From Thermoplasmata archaeon (GTDB lineage Archaea > Thermoplasmatota > Thermoplasmata > Thermoplasmatales > Thermoplasmataceae), in assembly GCA_021833045.1 (NCBI GenBank), contig JAKBGP010000017.1:8110-17630 (forward strand): a stretch of DNA of 9,521 nt. The letters are read 5' to 3'. Positions within the stretch are counted from its first letter, which is position 1; each line of letters opens with the position of its first letter. Both the position numbers and the translations under genes were made by a program. The notes below the pieces were generated by a model, which searched no databases, was not told the origin of the DNA, and saw only the letters and a program-made list of their open reading frames with translations. Below, in pieces: positions 1 through 6,473 of the stretch.

Positions 1-2
1 CT

Positions 3-115
3 GATGGATATCATTATGAATCCATATTGGAAGAAGTATCTGTAAGGATGAACACAAAAATAAGAAGGCAGAGATGCCTCTTCCACATGGAGAAGGATCT
101 TGCACACAAAATATC
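3..115 (+). pseudogene. DDE transposase, interior fragment 5' of an IS insertion
   Basis: Reading from base 3, one frame is open from the window edge into the left end of the IS1634-like element. It encodes a peptide beginning DGYHYESILEEV and containing QRCLFHMEKDLAHKI. A D-G-Y-x-x-Y-E-x-I-L block followed by Q-R-C-x-F-H-x-x-K-D-L is typical of the region around the second catalytic Asp of a DDE transposase. The gene resumes in frame at base 1636 once the inserted element is removed, giving ...HKISIAKMEDHLG. The true start lies outside the window. The internal ATG at 48 is not a credible start because the conserved block begins before it. The family is uncertain; the layout resembles IS66-type enzymes, but the protein is clearly different from the IS66 transposase at 4033-5258. 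Confidence 0.7.
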
Positions 116-145
116 AATCCTTAACTCACTTGTTTTTACGTAATA
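116..145 (+). repeat. Left terminal inverted repeat of element 1
   Basis: This pairs with 1606-1635 over 30 bases with a few mismatches and one indel. The outer 12 bases, AATCCTTAACTC, are identical at the two ends. The repeat covers the transposase stop codon (complement of 126-128). Confidence 0.85.
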
Positions 146-1502
146 TGTCAAGATCAATTTTCATGTCTGATACCAGATCTCCTGCTTTTTTAGGTAGTTC
201 GCTGATGATTTCTCCCTTCTCCATCCTGTATATTTTTATCCTTGACAGCATCAGGAGAACATCCCTCACGCTGTATTTACCGTCTATCATGTTCAGAATC
301 TGGAAGTGCAGGTACAGCGACAGGAGGTTCAGGAACATGTAGGTGAAGAGCATGTGGCCATCCCTCAGGTATGATCTGTCAGCCTCAAGATCGTTCTTGT
401 ACACATTGAATGCGTATTCCACGTATTCACGCTGTTTGTACAGCCCGTATATTCTCTCCGGTTTCTCCTTCAGATCGGAGAGCAGGTACAGCTTCCCGAA
501 GTCTCCCGATCTCTTGGCTAATGATGGCCTGCTTCTGGCGTTGTCATGAACTCGTATGAGATAGTCCTCCTCCTCGCTCTTAAGAACGGGATCTTCGAAC
601 GTGTAGACATTATTCTCAGGATTCCAGTACTTCACGGGTTTTCCATCATACATGAAGACACCGGAGAATTCACCTGCATCAGGAACTAGTGAGGAGTTCC
701 TCCTGAGTGGTATGATATAGCTGAGATGTTTATTCTTCAGCCTCTTTATGTTATCAGAGGAGAAGAAACCCTTATCGGCAACAATCACGCATTTCTCCAC
801 ACCTGCCATGTCAACAGTTTTTGACATGGCTGAAACATCCCTGATGGATCCTGGAAGTATCCTTGCGAATGTGGGCATTGTACGGGTTGATGAAAACAGC
901 ATCATTACGTTGATCTGTGGGAGGTGAGTGCCATTGGAATTATGACCAAGTTCCAGAAACGATATATTTTCGGATCTGGAGAATATGGCAGTTGAATCCA
1001 TGAGGACATATTCTCCCTTCTCCGTCAATCTCTGCATGACCTTAATGCTCTGATCCTCGGGAAGGGAGGAGAGCATCCTTGACAGTGAATCAGGATTCAT
1101 GCTCTCGTCCATGATTCTCGACAGATAGGTCTTCTCGTACAGATAATGCACGGATTTCATGGGCAACGGCTGTATGTTCCTGAGAATGACATATGATATT
1201 ATGCGTTCCCACATGGTTGGGTATATCTCTTTGAGTACCGGGATGATGGTCTTCTCCGCTATTCCATGGAGAAGGGCAATATTCCCGTATTCATAATCAG
1301 ATCTCACCAGTCCCATGGAACGAGGCTTAACTATCCCCTCACGGGTAACAACACCCAGGTACTGCCCGGTGATCTTGTCGGCCCTCTTCTTTTCTTTGTT
1401 CCATCTGCTGGACATCTCATAGGCGTAGTAATTCTGTCCGGAAGTCCGAATCTCGACACCCTTTGTCTTGTATTTTCTGACCCAGTCAGGGAGAGTAGCC
1501 AT
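126..1502 (-). CDS. IS1634/IS4-like DDE transposase, 458 aa, apparently intact
   Basis: The enzyme would bind the element ends and catalyse cut-and-paste transposition. The three acidic residues are visible: D169 in VLMDSTAIFSRSE, D243 in VIVADKGFFSSDN, and E362 in YKQREYVEYAFNVYKNDL, the last being the Y-(2)-R-(3)-E-(6)-K-type block of IS4-group enzymes. The open frame reaches back to 1574, but I place the start at the ATG at 1502 (protein MATLPDWVRKY...). A TATA-like CTATATCC sits about 26 bases upstream, and the extra 24 upstream residues look unlike the family. About 458 residues compares well with the 463-residue reconstructed transposase of element 2, which shares the motifs IFSRSENI, GHN and LPQIN. 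The gene runs opposite to the transposase it interrupts. No frameshift or stop is seen, so it may be active. Confidence 0.9.
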   Translation of the reverse strand: MATLPDWVRKYKTKGVEIRTSGQNYYAYEMSSRWNKEKKRADKITGQYLGVVTREGIVKPRSMGLVRSDYEYGNIALLHGIAEKTIIPVLKEIYPTMWERIISYVILRNIQPLPMKSVHYLYEKTYLSRIMDESMNPDSLSRMLSSLPEDQSIKVMQRLTEKGEYVLMDSTAIFSRSENISFLELGHNSNGTHLPQINVMMLFSSTRTMPTFARILPGSIRDVSAMSKTVDMAGVEKCVIVADKGFFSSDNIKRLKNKHLSYIIPLRRNSSLVPDAGEFSGVFMYDGKPVKYWNPENNVYTFEDPVLKSEEEDYLIRVHDNARSRPSLAKRSGDFGKLYLLSDLKEKPERIYGLYKQREYVEYAFNVYKNDLEADRSYLRDGHMLFTYMFLNLLSLYLHFQILNMIDGKYSVRDVLLMLSRIKIYRMEKGEIISELPKKAGDLVSDMKIDLDILRKNK

Positions 1503-1525
1503 ATTGCATAGTATGCGTAATATGG
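1499..1525. repeat. Imperfect palindrome over the element 1 transposase start
   Basis: The arms CCATATT-GCATA (1499-1510) and TATGC-GT-AATATGG (1512-1525) are inverted copies apart from a 2-base bulge. The repeat lies between the TATA element and the start codon, covering the predicted transcription start and the ATG. It could be an operator for self-repression or an RNA hairpin; this is inference. Confidence 0.5.
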
Positions 1526-1531
1526 ATATAG
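1524..1531 (-). promoter_or_regulatory. TATA box of the element 1 transposase
   Basis: On the minus strand this reads CTATATCC, centred about 26 bases upstream of the ATG at 1502. This is the expected spacing for an archaeal leaderless transcript. Confidence 0.5.
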
Positions 1532-1605
1532 ATCTTTTGCAATAAGACGGGGATGCCGTACAATAGGCAATCAATAGAGATTAAAATGAGGGAATATATG
1601 CTGAC

Positions 1606-1635
1606 TATTACACAAAAAACAAGGAGTTAAGGATT
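1606..1635 (-). repeat. Right terminal inverted repeat of element 1
   Basis: The reverse complement starts AATCCTTAACTC and matches the left end at 116-145. It lies about 75 bases upstream of the transposase TATA element. Confidence 0.85.
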
Positions 1636-2035
1636 AATTGCAAAGATGGAAGATCATCTGGGAATGGCAAAGAGGATGATCAGGTATATGTTCTTCCAGA
1701 ACGAAACAAACCTGAAGAAACTCGGAAAGAACATGGATGCAGTTGAAAAGATCACTGAAGGCATGAATGAGAAGGAAATTGTAAAGATCATGCTGGAGAA
1801 GATCAACAGTTTGTATGGCGATGACAGGATCATTGCATCATTCCTCACATTCGTCATGAAGCACAGGAAAGAGGTTTTCCTGTATCTTGAGGATCCAAAG
1901 GTGGAGAAGACCTCAGACAAGGCGGAACAGCACTTCTCCATCCAGTCATGGCTGTTAAAGCATCGGTTCAAGACGAAAGAGGGACTGATAAGAACATCCT
2001 ACTGGTATCACCGGTATCTATCAACCGGAATGTGA
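1636..2035 (+). pseudogene. DDE transposase, C-terminal fragment 3' of the IS insertion
   Basis: This continues the gene fragment at 3-115. The frame runs I-A-K-M-E-D-H-L-G... and ends with STGM at the TGA at 2033-2035. The C-terminal part, with FVMKHRKEVFLYLEDPKV, then AEQHFS, then HRFKTKEGL, follows the pattern L-x-x-x-R-K-x-x-x-x-Y-L-x-D-P-x-V-x-x-T-x-x-x-A-E of the last catalytic segment of IS66-like DDE transposases. The glutamate in the AEQ context is the probable third catalytic residue. An internal ATG at 1646 could start a 129-aa peptide, but without the first two catalytic regions it would not be a functional transposase. The disrupted element probably ends just past 2035, before the GT2 promoter; I could not identify its terminal repeat. 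Confidence 0.75.
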
Positions 2036-2056
2036 CAATGTCATTTCGTGCAAAAA

Positions 2057-2064
2057 TCTATAAG
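2057..2064 (+). promoter_or_regulatory. TATA box of the GT2-GT4 genes
   Basis: The sequence TCTATAAG is centred about 26 bases upstream of the ATG at 2087. It supports that ATG, and not the upstream in-frame GTG at 2048, as the start, with a leaderless transcript. It lies just past the end of the disrupted transposase gene, so the promoter may sit at or near the junction with that element. Confidence 0.5.
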
Positions 2065-2086
2065 GAAGCATAGATTACAAAAACCC

Positions 2087-2917
2087 ATGTCCCTCAATTA
2101 TTCTGTTAGTATCTGTGCATATAACCCTCCAAAAATATTCTATGACACAATCAATCGAATGGAAGAAATGCAAATAGATACATTTGTGGTCTACAGCGGA
2201 AATGATATAACGTTACCTTCTAAATTAAATTACGTTATAGTAATAAAGGAGTTTAATTATGGCATAGGGCATAACTTTAACACTGGCATACAACTAGCTC
2301 TTTCCAATGGTTTTGATTTATTTACGCTTCTCACAGACGATGCTTTCATTTTGCCTGATTTTTCAAAGAATTATATTGTAGATTACTTCACTAAGAACTG
2401 CAATGAAAATGATGTATTGCACATCAATTTTGTCAGTGGTACGCTGACTACAAAGAAGATTGATGTGGACACTGGGATGACCGTTTCGTCGTATATTGCA
2501 CGAAGAATCAAATTCAGGGAAGATTTTGTCATGGATCAGCAGGATATCTATTTCTGTTACGAGGTGAGCAACATAGGAGGTACTATAAGGTCTATTGACA
2601 GGAAGATGCTTGATGTACTGCCAGTAGGCAGAATGATGAGTGGAAAGATGCATTATTTGCCATCTTTTCGAGTATATCTGCTTACTCGAAATACATTAAG
2701 AATATTTATAGAATCAAAGAAAATCCATTTTCTCTTAAACTTTATAAAGTTTAACAGCGGTTACTTATTGAAAGGGATAATTGGCCATGAAAAACGAATG
2801 TTTTATGCTTATTTTTCGGGTATTATTGACGCAATGAGAGGAAATTCGGAAATTAGTGCTAACCCACAAAAACTGTCTTGCAACAAGCTTTGCCAACTAG
2901 AGCCTGATTTAAAATGA
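2087..2917 (+). CDS. Family 2 glycosyltransferase (rhamnosyltransferase-like), 276 aa
   Basis: This is probably a GT-A fold enzyme that transfers a nucleotide-activated sugar to a growing glycan at the cytoplasmic face of the membrane. The N-terminal SVSICAYNPP strand is the usual GT2 opening. EFNYGIGHNFNTGIQLAL at about 55-72 matches the N-x-G-x-x-x-x-N-x-G block of rhamnosyltransferase-like GT2 enzymes, and LLTDDAF (D84-D85) is the expected acidic metal/nucleotide site. The C-terminal third is hydrophobic and basic, with SFRVYLLTRN and GIIDAMRGN, a pattern common in such enzymes and suggesting membrane association. The open frame reaches back to a GTG at 2048, but the ATG at 2087 gives the normal N-terminus and has a TATA box at the right distance. 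The stop overlaps the next gene's ATG (ATGA), so the two are co-transcribed. The gene is visibly AT-richer than the transposases around it. The sugar specificity is unknown. Confidence 0.85.
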   Translation: MSLNYSVSICAYNPPKIFYDTINRMEEMQIDTFVVYSGNDITLPSKLNYVIVIKEFNYGIGHNFNTGIQLALSNGFDLFTLLTDDAFILPDFSKNYIVDYFTKNCNENDVLHINFVSGTLTTKKIDVDTGMTVSSYIARRIKFREDFVMDQQDIYFCYEVSNIGGTIRSIDRKMLDVLPVGRMMSGKMHYLPSFRVYLLTRNTLRIFIESKKIHFLLNFIKFNSGYLLKGIIGHEKRMFYAYFSGIIDAMRGNSEISANPQKLSCNKLCQLEPDLK

Positions 2918-4002
2918 AACTACTTTGGCTAGCACACCGTGATCCTTTCAATCCAAAAGCTGGAGGTGCTGAAAAGATTATTTTAGAAGTTGGTAAAAGA
3001 TTGGTGAATAAAGGGTACGAAGTAACTATTTTTGCAGGTGGATGGAAAAACTGCAAAAGATATGAACAAAAAGAAGGAATTCACATTTACAGATACGGCG
3101 CCCGCGCTCTGCCACATTTTGTTTTGCCTGCTTTCCTAATTAGACGACGATTTGATGTTGTGATTGCAGATCTTGGGCATGCAGTCCCATGGATTACACC
3201 GATTTTATTGAAGAAGAATATAATTGTTTCATTTTTACATCTTCATTCAAGATCCCTTCCAGGACAGGTAAATTTAATCCTAGCTAAGCTTATTACTGCC
3301 TTAGAAAAGTCGTACTTCATTTTTTACAATAAGCAAAAGTTTGTAACAATTTCTAGTACTTCACATCTAGATCTTACAAGACTCGGCATTAATCCAAAGA
3401 ATATAGTTCAAATAAATCCGGGTGTAAATAATATCTTATTCCATCCTTCAAAAAAAACAGAATTCCCTTCGATGATTTATTATGGTGGAATGAGAGCATA
3501 TAAGAGGCCAGAGGAGGCAGTTTATCTTCTAAAAGAACTGTTAAATCAAGTAGATAACATTCATTTGACAATAGTTGGAGAAGGAGTGGAAAAGGCGAAA
3601 TTGGAATTATTGGTCAATAAATACAATCTAGAGAGAAACATTTCATTTACAGGTAGAATTAATGATGATCATTTAGCCAGAATTGTTTCTGAATCATGGT
3701 TGAATATCCATTCTGCAGTTACAGAAGGATGGGGTATATCAATAGTAGAGGCGGCGGCTGCAGGAACACCGACGGTTGCCTATGACGTTCCTGGAGTTTC
3801 GGAAAGCATTGAAAATGGAAAAAACGGATTGAAAGTGAAAAATGGAGATAGAGATGCACTTAGAAATGCAGCGGTAATGATTTTAGGAAATCCAAAAAGA
3901 TGGTTTGAAACGTCCATTGAAATAGCAGAGAAATATTCTTGGGATAAAACCGCGCAAGCATGGGAGAATCGCATACTTGATGTGGTAGATAAACGAGCTT
4001 AA
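2914..4002 (+). CDS. Family 4 glycosyltransferase, 362 aa
   Basis: This is a retaining GT-B glycosyltransferase that probably adds a sugar from a GDP- or UDP-donor to a lipid-linked or surface glycan. The N-terminal domain (about 1-165) carries the glycine-rich NPKAGGAEK loop at 14-21. The C-terminal domain (about 185-345) opens with YYGGMRAYKRPE, continues with LTIVGEG and FTGRI, and contains the signature E-x7-E in TEGWGISIVEAAAAGTP (E271 and E279) followed by VAYDVPGVSE. The length is normal for GT4 and no defect is seen. Its ATG overlaps the GT2 stop by four bases, indicating translational coupling. The TAA stop at 4000-4002 lies inside the 8-bp target duplication of the IS66 element, so the insertion left the protein unchanged but separated it from gmd. 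Confidence 0.93.
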   Translation: MKLLWLAHRDPFNPKAGGAEKIILEVGKRLVNKGYEVTIFAGGWKNCKRYEQKEGIHIYRYGARALPHFVLPAFLIRRRFDVVIADLGHAVPWITPILLKKNIIVSFLHLHSRSLPGQVNLILAKLITALEKSYFIFYNKQKFVTISSTSHLDLTRLGINPKNIVQINPGVNNILFHPSKKTEFPSMIYYGGMRAYKRPEEAVYLLKELLNQVDNIHLTIVGEGVEKAKLELLVNKYNLERNISFTGRINDDHLARIVSESWLNIHSAVTEGWGISIVEAAAAGTPTVAYDVPGVSESIENGKNGLKVKNGDRDALRNAAVMILGNPKRWFETSIEIAEKYSWDKTAQAWENRILDVVDKRA

Positions 4003-4007
4003 CTTTG
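4000..4007 (+). repeat. Target-site duplication TAACTTTG, left copy
   Basis: It is identical to 5351-5358. Its first three bases are the stop codon of the GT4 gene. Confidence 0.93.
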
Positions 4008-4031
4008 GTAAGTGGTCAGTGATCTGTGCAT
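4008..4031 (+). repeat. Left terminal inverted repeat of the IS66 element
   Basis: It begins GTAAGTGGTCAGT and matches the complement of 5327-5350 at 20 or more of 24 positions, differing only in a 4-base block. Confidence 0.95.
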
Positions 4032-4032
4032 C

Positions 4033-5258
4033 CTATCCCCGTTTCGGATTCTTTCTCTCGATCATCAGGGGGACTTCCCTGAGTATGCTCTTCTTTCTCA
4101 GTTTCTGTGTATAGAATATGGAGGAGAGTCTTGAGTATGCCTTTGATCCCCGATCTGATCTGGTTCCACCTGAGACCTTTCTCATGATCACTGAGGATCT
4201 CAATGATCTTTCTGCCCTGTTGTTGGTGGATTCCACATCCGGGTCCATGACGAACCTGAAGAGCCATTCCTTTCTCCTCCTGAGCAGATTGTCCACGAAT
4301 TTTCTTGATCTGGAATGATCATAATCCCTTTCCAGGAGGAATATCAGCTTTTCATGGAGGGTGCTGACATCTTCCATGGTTCCATGGCAATGGAATGCCT
4401 TTGCCTCATCGTATATTTTCTGAAGGGATTCCTTTATTATTCTGCCTTCATCCCCATAGAATGATTCCAGTTCCCTTGCATCGCATATGATGTGCGACCA
4501 GCAGTACTGCTGATCATTCTTTGTCTTCTTCGCCAGTGATTCAAATGAACTGTGGCGGTCATGGATGTCTGTGCCATTTGTTTTCCCAGGAGATCCAGTG
4601 CAACTTCATGGTTGTTGCTCCTGGATATGTGGAATATGGCCTCTCCCTTTGTGACGAATGTCCACAGATCCATGTTTGATCCGTTCTCCCTCCAGGATGT
4701 TGTGTCCATGTGCTTGGAGGGTGCTTTCCTGATCTGGTCAAGGAGAGTTTCATATTCCTTTCCCAGGGAATCGGAAAGCCTGTAGAGCATGCCCTGTATC
4801 TCACCCTCAGATATCCTGAGGCCAAAAATCTTATTCATGGTCATGGATACACTCTCCGGGCTCGATCTCATGGAGATCTTGAAATATGACGCTATGAGCA
4901 TGACCCTTATGGAGAACCTCGGAGAATGCATCTGCTATGCCGGGTTCCATGATCCTCCTGCAATGGATGCAGTACATCCTCTCTATCCTGTACTGGATCA
5001 CGGAGGGAATCACCGGAGGTATATCTTCTTTGGTGGAACAGCATCATGTGTTGCAACTTCTTCCATGATGGCATAGGGTTTGCTGTTCTTCACACCAACG
5101 TTGGAGGGGTGCCTCTTCTTGTATTCATCCAGCTCCTTCTTAAGATTCCTGTTCTCATCCTGCAGTCGATCCACAATTTTCCTGAGATTCTCATATGCCC
5201 TCTGGAATTTCTCGATCATCTCCTGATCCCCGGGTGTCTCTGCAAGAAGCTGAATCAT
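4033..5258 (-). pseudogene. IS66 transposase (tnpC-type) with three frameshifts
   Basis: Translation begins at the ATG at 5258 (MIQLLAETPGDQEM). This start is supported by a TATA box about 26 bases upstream; an earlier in-frame ATG at 5282 is less likely. An N-terminal coiled coil rich in Leu, Glu and Lys (about 10-50) is followed by frame changes. The first is near 5029, in a short A run (minus strand), and leads into a segment with DIPPVIPSVI and the zinc-binding-like YCIHC. The second is near 4930, into PRFSIRVMLIASYF and the first catalytic Asp in KHMDTTSWRENG. The third is near 4581-4585, in another A run, into TNGTDIHDRHSSF (second Asp), YCWSH, and ESTNNRAERSLRSS (catalytic Glu). Joined together, about 408 codons give a complete DDE order, so all parts survive but in different frames. 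Loss of one A in each of two runs explains the first and third shifts. Sequencing error is an alternative. Confidence 0.88.
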
Positions 5259-5262
5259 GCTA

Positions 5263-5279
5263 CTAATATAATATATTAG
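5263..5279. repeat. 17-bp palindrome in the IS66 transposase promoter
   Basis: CTAATATA and TATATTAG are perfect inverted arms around a single A. The palindrome lies between the TATA element and the start codon, over the expected transcription start. It is AT-only apart from the outer C and G, so chance is not excluded. Confidence 0.5.
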
Positions 5280-5280
5280 C

Positions 5281-5288
5281 AATATATG
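5281..5288 (-). promoter_or_regulatory. TATA box of the IS66 transposase
   Basis: The minus strand reads CATATATT, centred about 26 bases before the ATG at 5258. Confidence 0.45.
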
Positions 5289-5326
5289 GTTCTTTCTGTT
5301 ACCAGGACTGATAAAATACGATCAGC

Positions 5327-5350
5327 ATGCACACAAGACTGACCACTTAC
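5327..5350 (-). repeat. Right terminal inverted repeat of the IS66 element
   Basis: The complement begins GTAAGTGGTCAGT and ends TGTGCAT, pairing with 4008-4031. Confidence 0.95.
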
Positions 5351-5358
5351 TAACTTTG
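5351..5358 (+). repeat. Target-site duplication TAACTTTG, right copy
   Basis: It is identical to 4000-4007 and directly abuts the right end of the IS66 element. Merging the two copies restores an ancestral gap of about 39 bp between GT4 and gmd. Confidence 0.93.
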
Positions 5359-5364
5359 AAAAGA

Positions 5365-5372
5365 TTTATAAT
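5365..5372 (+). promoter_or_regulatory. TATA box of gmd
   Basis: TTTATAAT is centred about 24-25 bases upstream of the gmd ATG, giving a leaderless transcript. It lies outside the IS66 element, so gmd can be expressed despite being separated from GT4. AGAGG at 5386-5390 is too close to the ATG to be a normal ribosome binding site. Confidence 0.5.
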
Positions 5373-5392
5373 AATTAATTAAATTAGAGGTT

Positions 5393-6424
5393 ATGAAAGC
5401 AGTAGTAACCGGAATTTCTGGTCAAGATGGATATTTTCTTTCTCAGCTATTAATATCTAAGGGCTATGAGGTACATGGTGTCCTGAGAAGGAATAGTTCA
5501 ATGACTCAGGGTACTGTTGATCTTCTTCCTGAATCCATCAAAAAACAGATTGTTATCCATTATGGTGATATTACTGACGGCCATTTTCTTGCAACACTTC
5601 TTGAAAGAGAAAAACCAGATGAACTCTATCATATGGCGGCGCAGAGTTTTGTCGGGTATAGCTTTCAAAACGCACTATCCACATATGATGCAAACATAGG
5701 TGGCACGCTTAATGTGTGTAATGCAGTTAAGGATTCATCACCCAATACAAGATTATATTTTGCAAGCACATCAGAACTTTTCGGACAACCAAAGGTGACA
5801 CCACAGAATGAAATGACACCGTTTATGCCAAGAAGCCCTTATGCAGTATCAAAACTCGCAGGACTATGGACTGTTAGGACATATAGAGATGCCTATAAGC
5901 TTTACATGAGCAATGGTATTCTCTTTAATCATGAATCAGAAGTCAGAGGACCTGAGTTCGTAACAAGGAAGATATCTAAGGCTGTAGCAAGAATAAATAA
6001 TGGTTCAACAGATCCAGTAATTCTTGGAAATCTTGAAGCAATTAAGGACTGGGGGTATGCTAAGGATTACGTGGAAGGCATGTGGAAAATGCTGCAAACT
6101 GATTATCCCGATGACTTTGTATTAGGAACAGGAGAAGCTCACACGGTAAGAGAATTTGCTGAAGAAGCGTTCTTTGTAATAGGAACAAAGATTGAGTGGA
6201 AAGGAAAAGGAGTAAATGAGGTTGGAATAGATCAGAATGGCAAAACAGTGGTTAAAGTAGGTAAAGATTTTTTTAGACCCCTTGAGTCAGATAACTACGT
6301 GGCAGATTACTCAAAGGCAAAGGAAAAATTTGGATGGAACCCGATAACTACATTTAGGGAGTTAGTCAGGTTAATGGTTAAGAGTGATATCGCAAATTGT
6401 AATTTGGAACCTACAAAATTGTAA
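5393..6424 (+). CDS. gmd: GDP-mannose 4,6-dehydratase, 343 aa
   Basis: This short-chain dehydrogenase/reductase converts GDP-D-mannose to GDP-4-keto-6-deoxymannose in the cytoplasm, the branch point to GDP-rhamnose, GDP-fucose and GDP-perosamine. The N-terminal Rossmann motif is TGISGQDG (6-13). The active site is visible as STSELFGQ (T126, E128) and RSPYAVSKL with the catalytic Y150-x3-K154. Further GMD-specific blocks are FNHESEVRG (178-186), then FVTRKI, and DWGYAKDYVEGMW (219-231), with FRPLESDNYVAD near the C-terminus. The length is close to the usual 340-370 residues and no key residue is missing. It follows the GT2-GT4 pair on the same strand and was about 39 bp from GT4 before the IS66 insertion. 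No epimerase/reductase or aminotransferase partner lies in the window, so the final sugar is unknown. Like the glycosyltransferases it looks AT-richer than the IS genes. Confidence 0.96.
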   Translation: MKAVVTGISGQDGYFLSQLLISKGYEVHGVLRRNSSMTQGTVDLLPESIKKQIVIHYGDITDGHFLATLLEREKPDELYHMAAQSFVGYSFQNALSTYDANIGGTLNVCNAVKDSSPNTRLYFASTSELFGQPKVTPQNEMTPFMPRSPYAVSKLAGLWTVRTYRDAYKLYMSNGILFNHESEVRGPEFVTRKISKAVARINNGSTDPVILGNLEAIKDWGYAKDYVEGMWKMLQTDYPDDFVLGTGEAHTVREFAEEAFFVIGTKIEWKGKGVNEVGIDQNGKTVVKVGKDFFRPLESDNYVADYSKAKEKFGWNPITTFRELVRLMVKSDIANCNLEPTKL

Positions 6425-6440
6425 AGTGCCAAAATAAATA

Positions 6441-6446
6441 GTTTTT
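6441..6446 (+). terminator. Possible T-rich terminator of gmd
   Basis: The run GTTTTT lies 17-22 bases after the gmd stop, next to the IS boundary. Archaeal termination often uses such T runs; no hairpin is seen. Confidence 0.25.
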
Positions 6447-6473
6447 AAACCCTAACATCGCAATCATTTAGGG
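6447..6473 (+). repeat. Left terminal inverted repeat of element 2
   Basis: AAACCCTAACATCGCAAT is followed by four differing bases and TAGGG; it matches the complement of 9174-9200 at about 23 of 27 positions. The transposase stop codon TGA (complement of 6464-6466) overlaps it. Confidence 0.88.

Larger units (their letters stand above)
116..1635 (-). mobile_element. IS1634/IS4-like insertion sequence, apparently complete (element 1)
   Basis: The element is bounded by imperfect 30-bp terminal inverted repeats (116-145 and 1606-1635) that begin AATCCTTAACTC on both ends. It carries one transposase gene on the minus strand that fills almost the whole element; the stop codon lies inside the left repeat. 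It interrupts another transposase gene. Removing 116-1635 restores that frame exactly. The sequence AAT occurs at 116-118 and 1636-1638, and ATCAAT (113-118) resembles ATTAAT (1633-1638). The true ends could therefore be CCTTAAC at 119 and 1632, with a slightly decayed 6-bp target duplication. Family assignment rests on the transposase motifs and its similarity to element 2. Confidence 0.88.
4008..5350 (-). mobile_element. IS66-family insertion sequence with frameshifted transposase
   Basis: The element is 1343 bp with inverted ends starting GTAAGTGGTCAGT, then a 4-base difference, then TGTGCAT (4008-4031 and 5327-5350). The GTAA start and the perfect 8-bp flanking repeat TAACTTTG (4000-4007 and 5351-5358) are hallmarks of IS66. 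Only one gene, the tnpC-type transposase on the minus strand, fits inside. There is no room for tnpA and tnpB, as in the single-gene ISBst12-type subgroup. The transposase is broken by at least three frameshifts, so the copy is probably dead unless it is mobilised in trans. The perfect target duplication indicates a fairly recent insertion, which sits oddly with the decay. Confidence 0.95.

Noticed and set aside
48..140. Small ORF starting at the ATG at 48 and running into element 1
   Set aside because: It is the middle of a split transposase. The same frame is open and conserved before that ATG, and the tail is IS sequence.
100..549. Plus-strand frames at 100-342 and 343-549
   Set aside because: They are antisense to the element 1 transposase, with no promoter or recognisable domain.
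2048..2086. GTG at 2048 as the start of the GT2 gene
   Set aside because: The extra 13 residues precede the normal GT2 N-terminus, and the TATA box at 2057-2064 would lie inside the coding region. The ATG at 2087 fits both promoter and family.
4016..4267. 83-residue minus-strand open frame overlapping the end of the IS66 transposase
   Set aside because: It is a shadow frame over the real C-terminal transposase frame, which carries STNNRAER, and its composition is unlike a protein family I recognise.
4831..5013. Separate 60-residue gene with a CxxC motif
   Set aside because: It is the zinc-finger-like segment of the frameshifted IS66 transposase; its neighbours on both sides continue the same protein in other frames.
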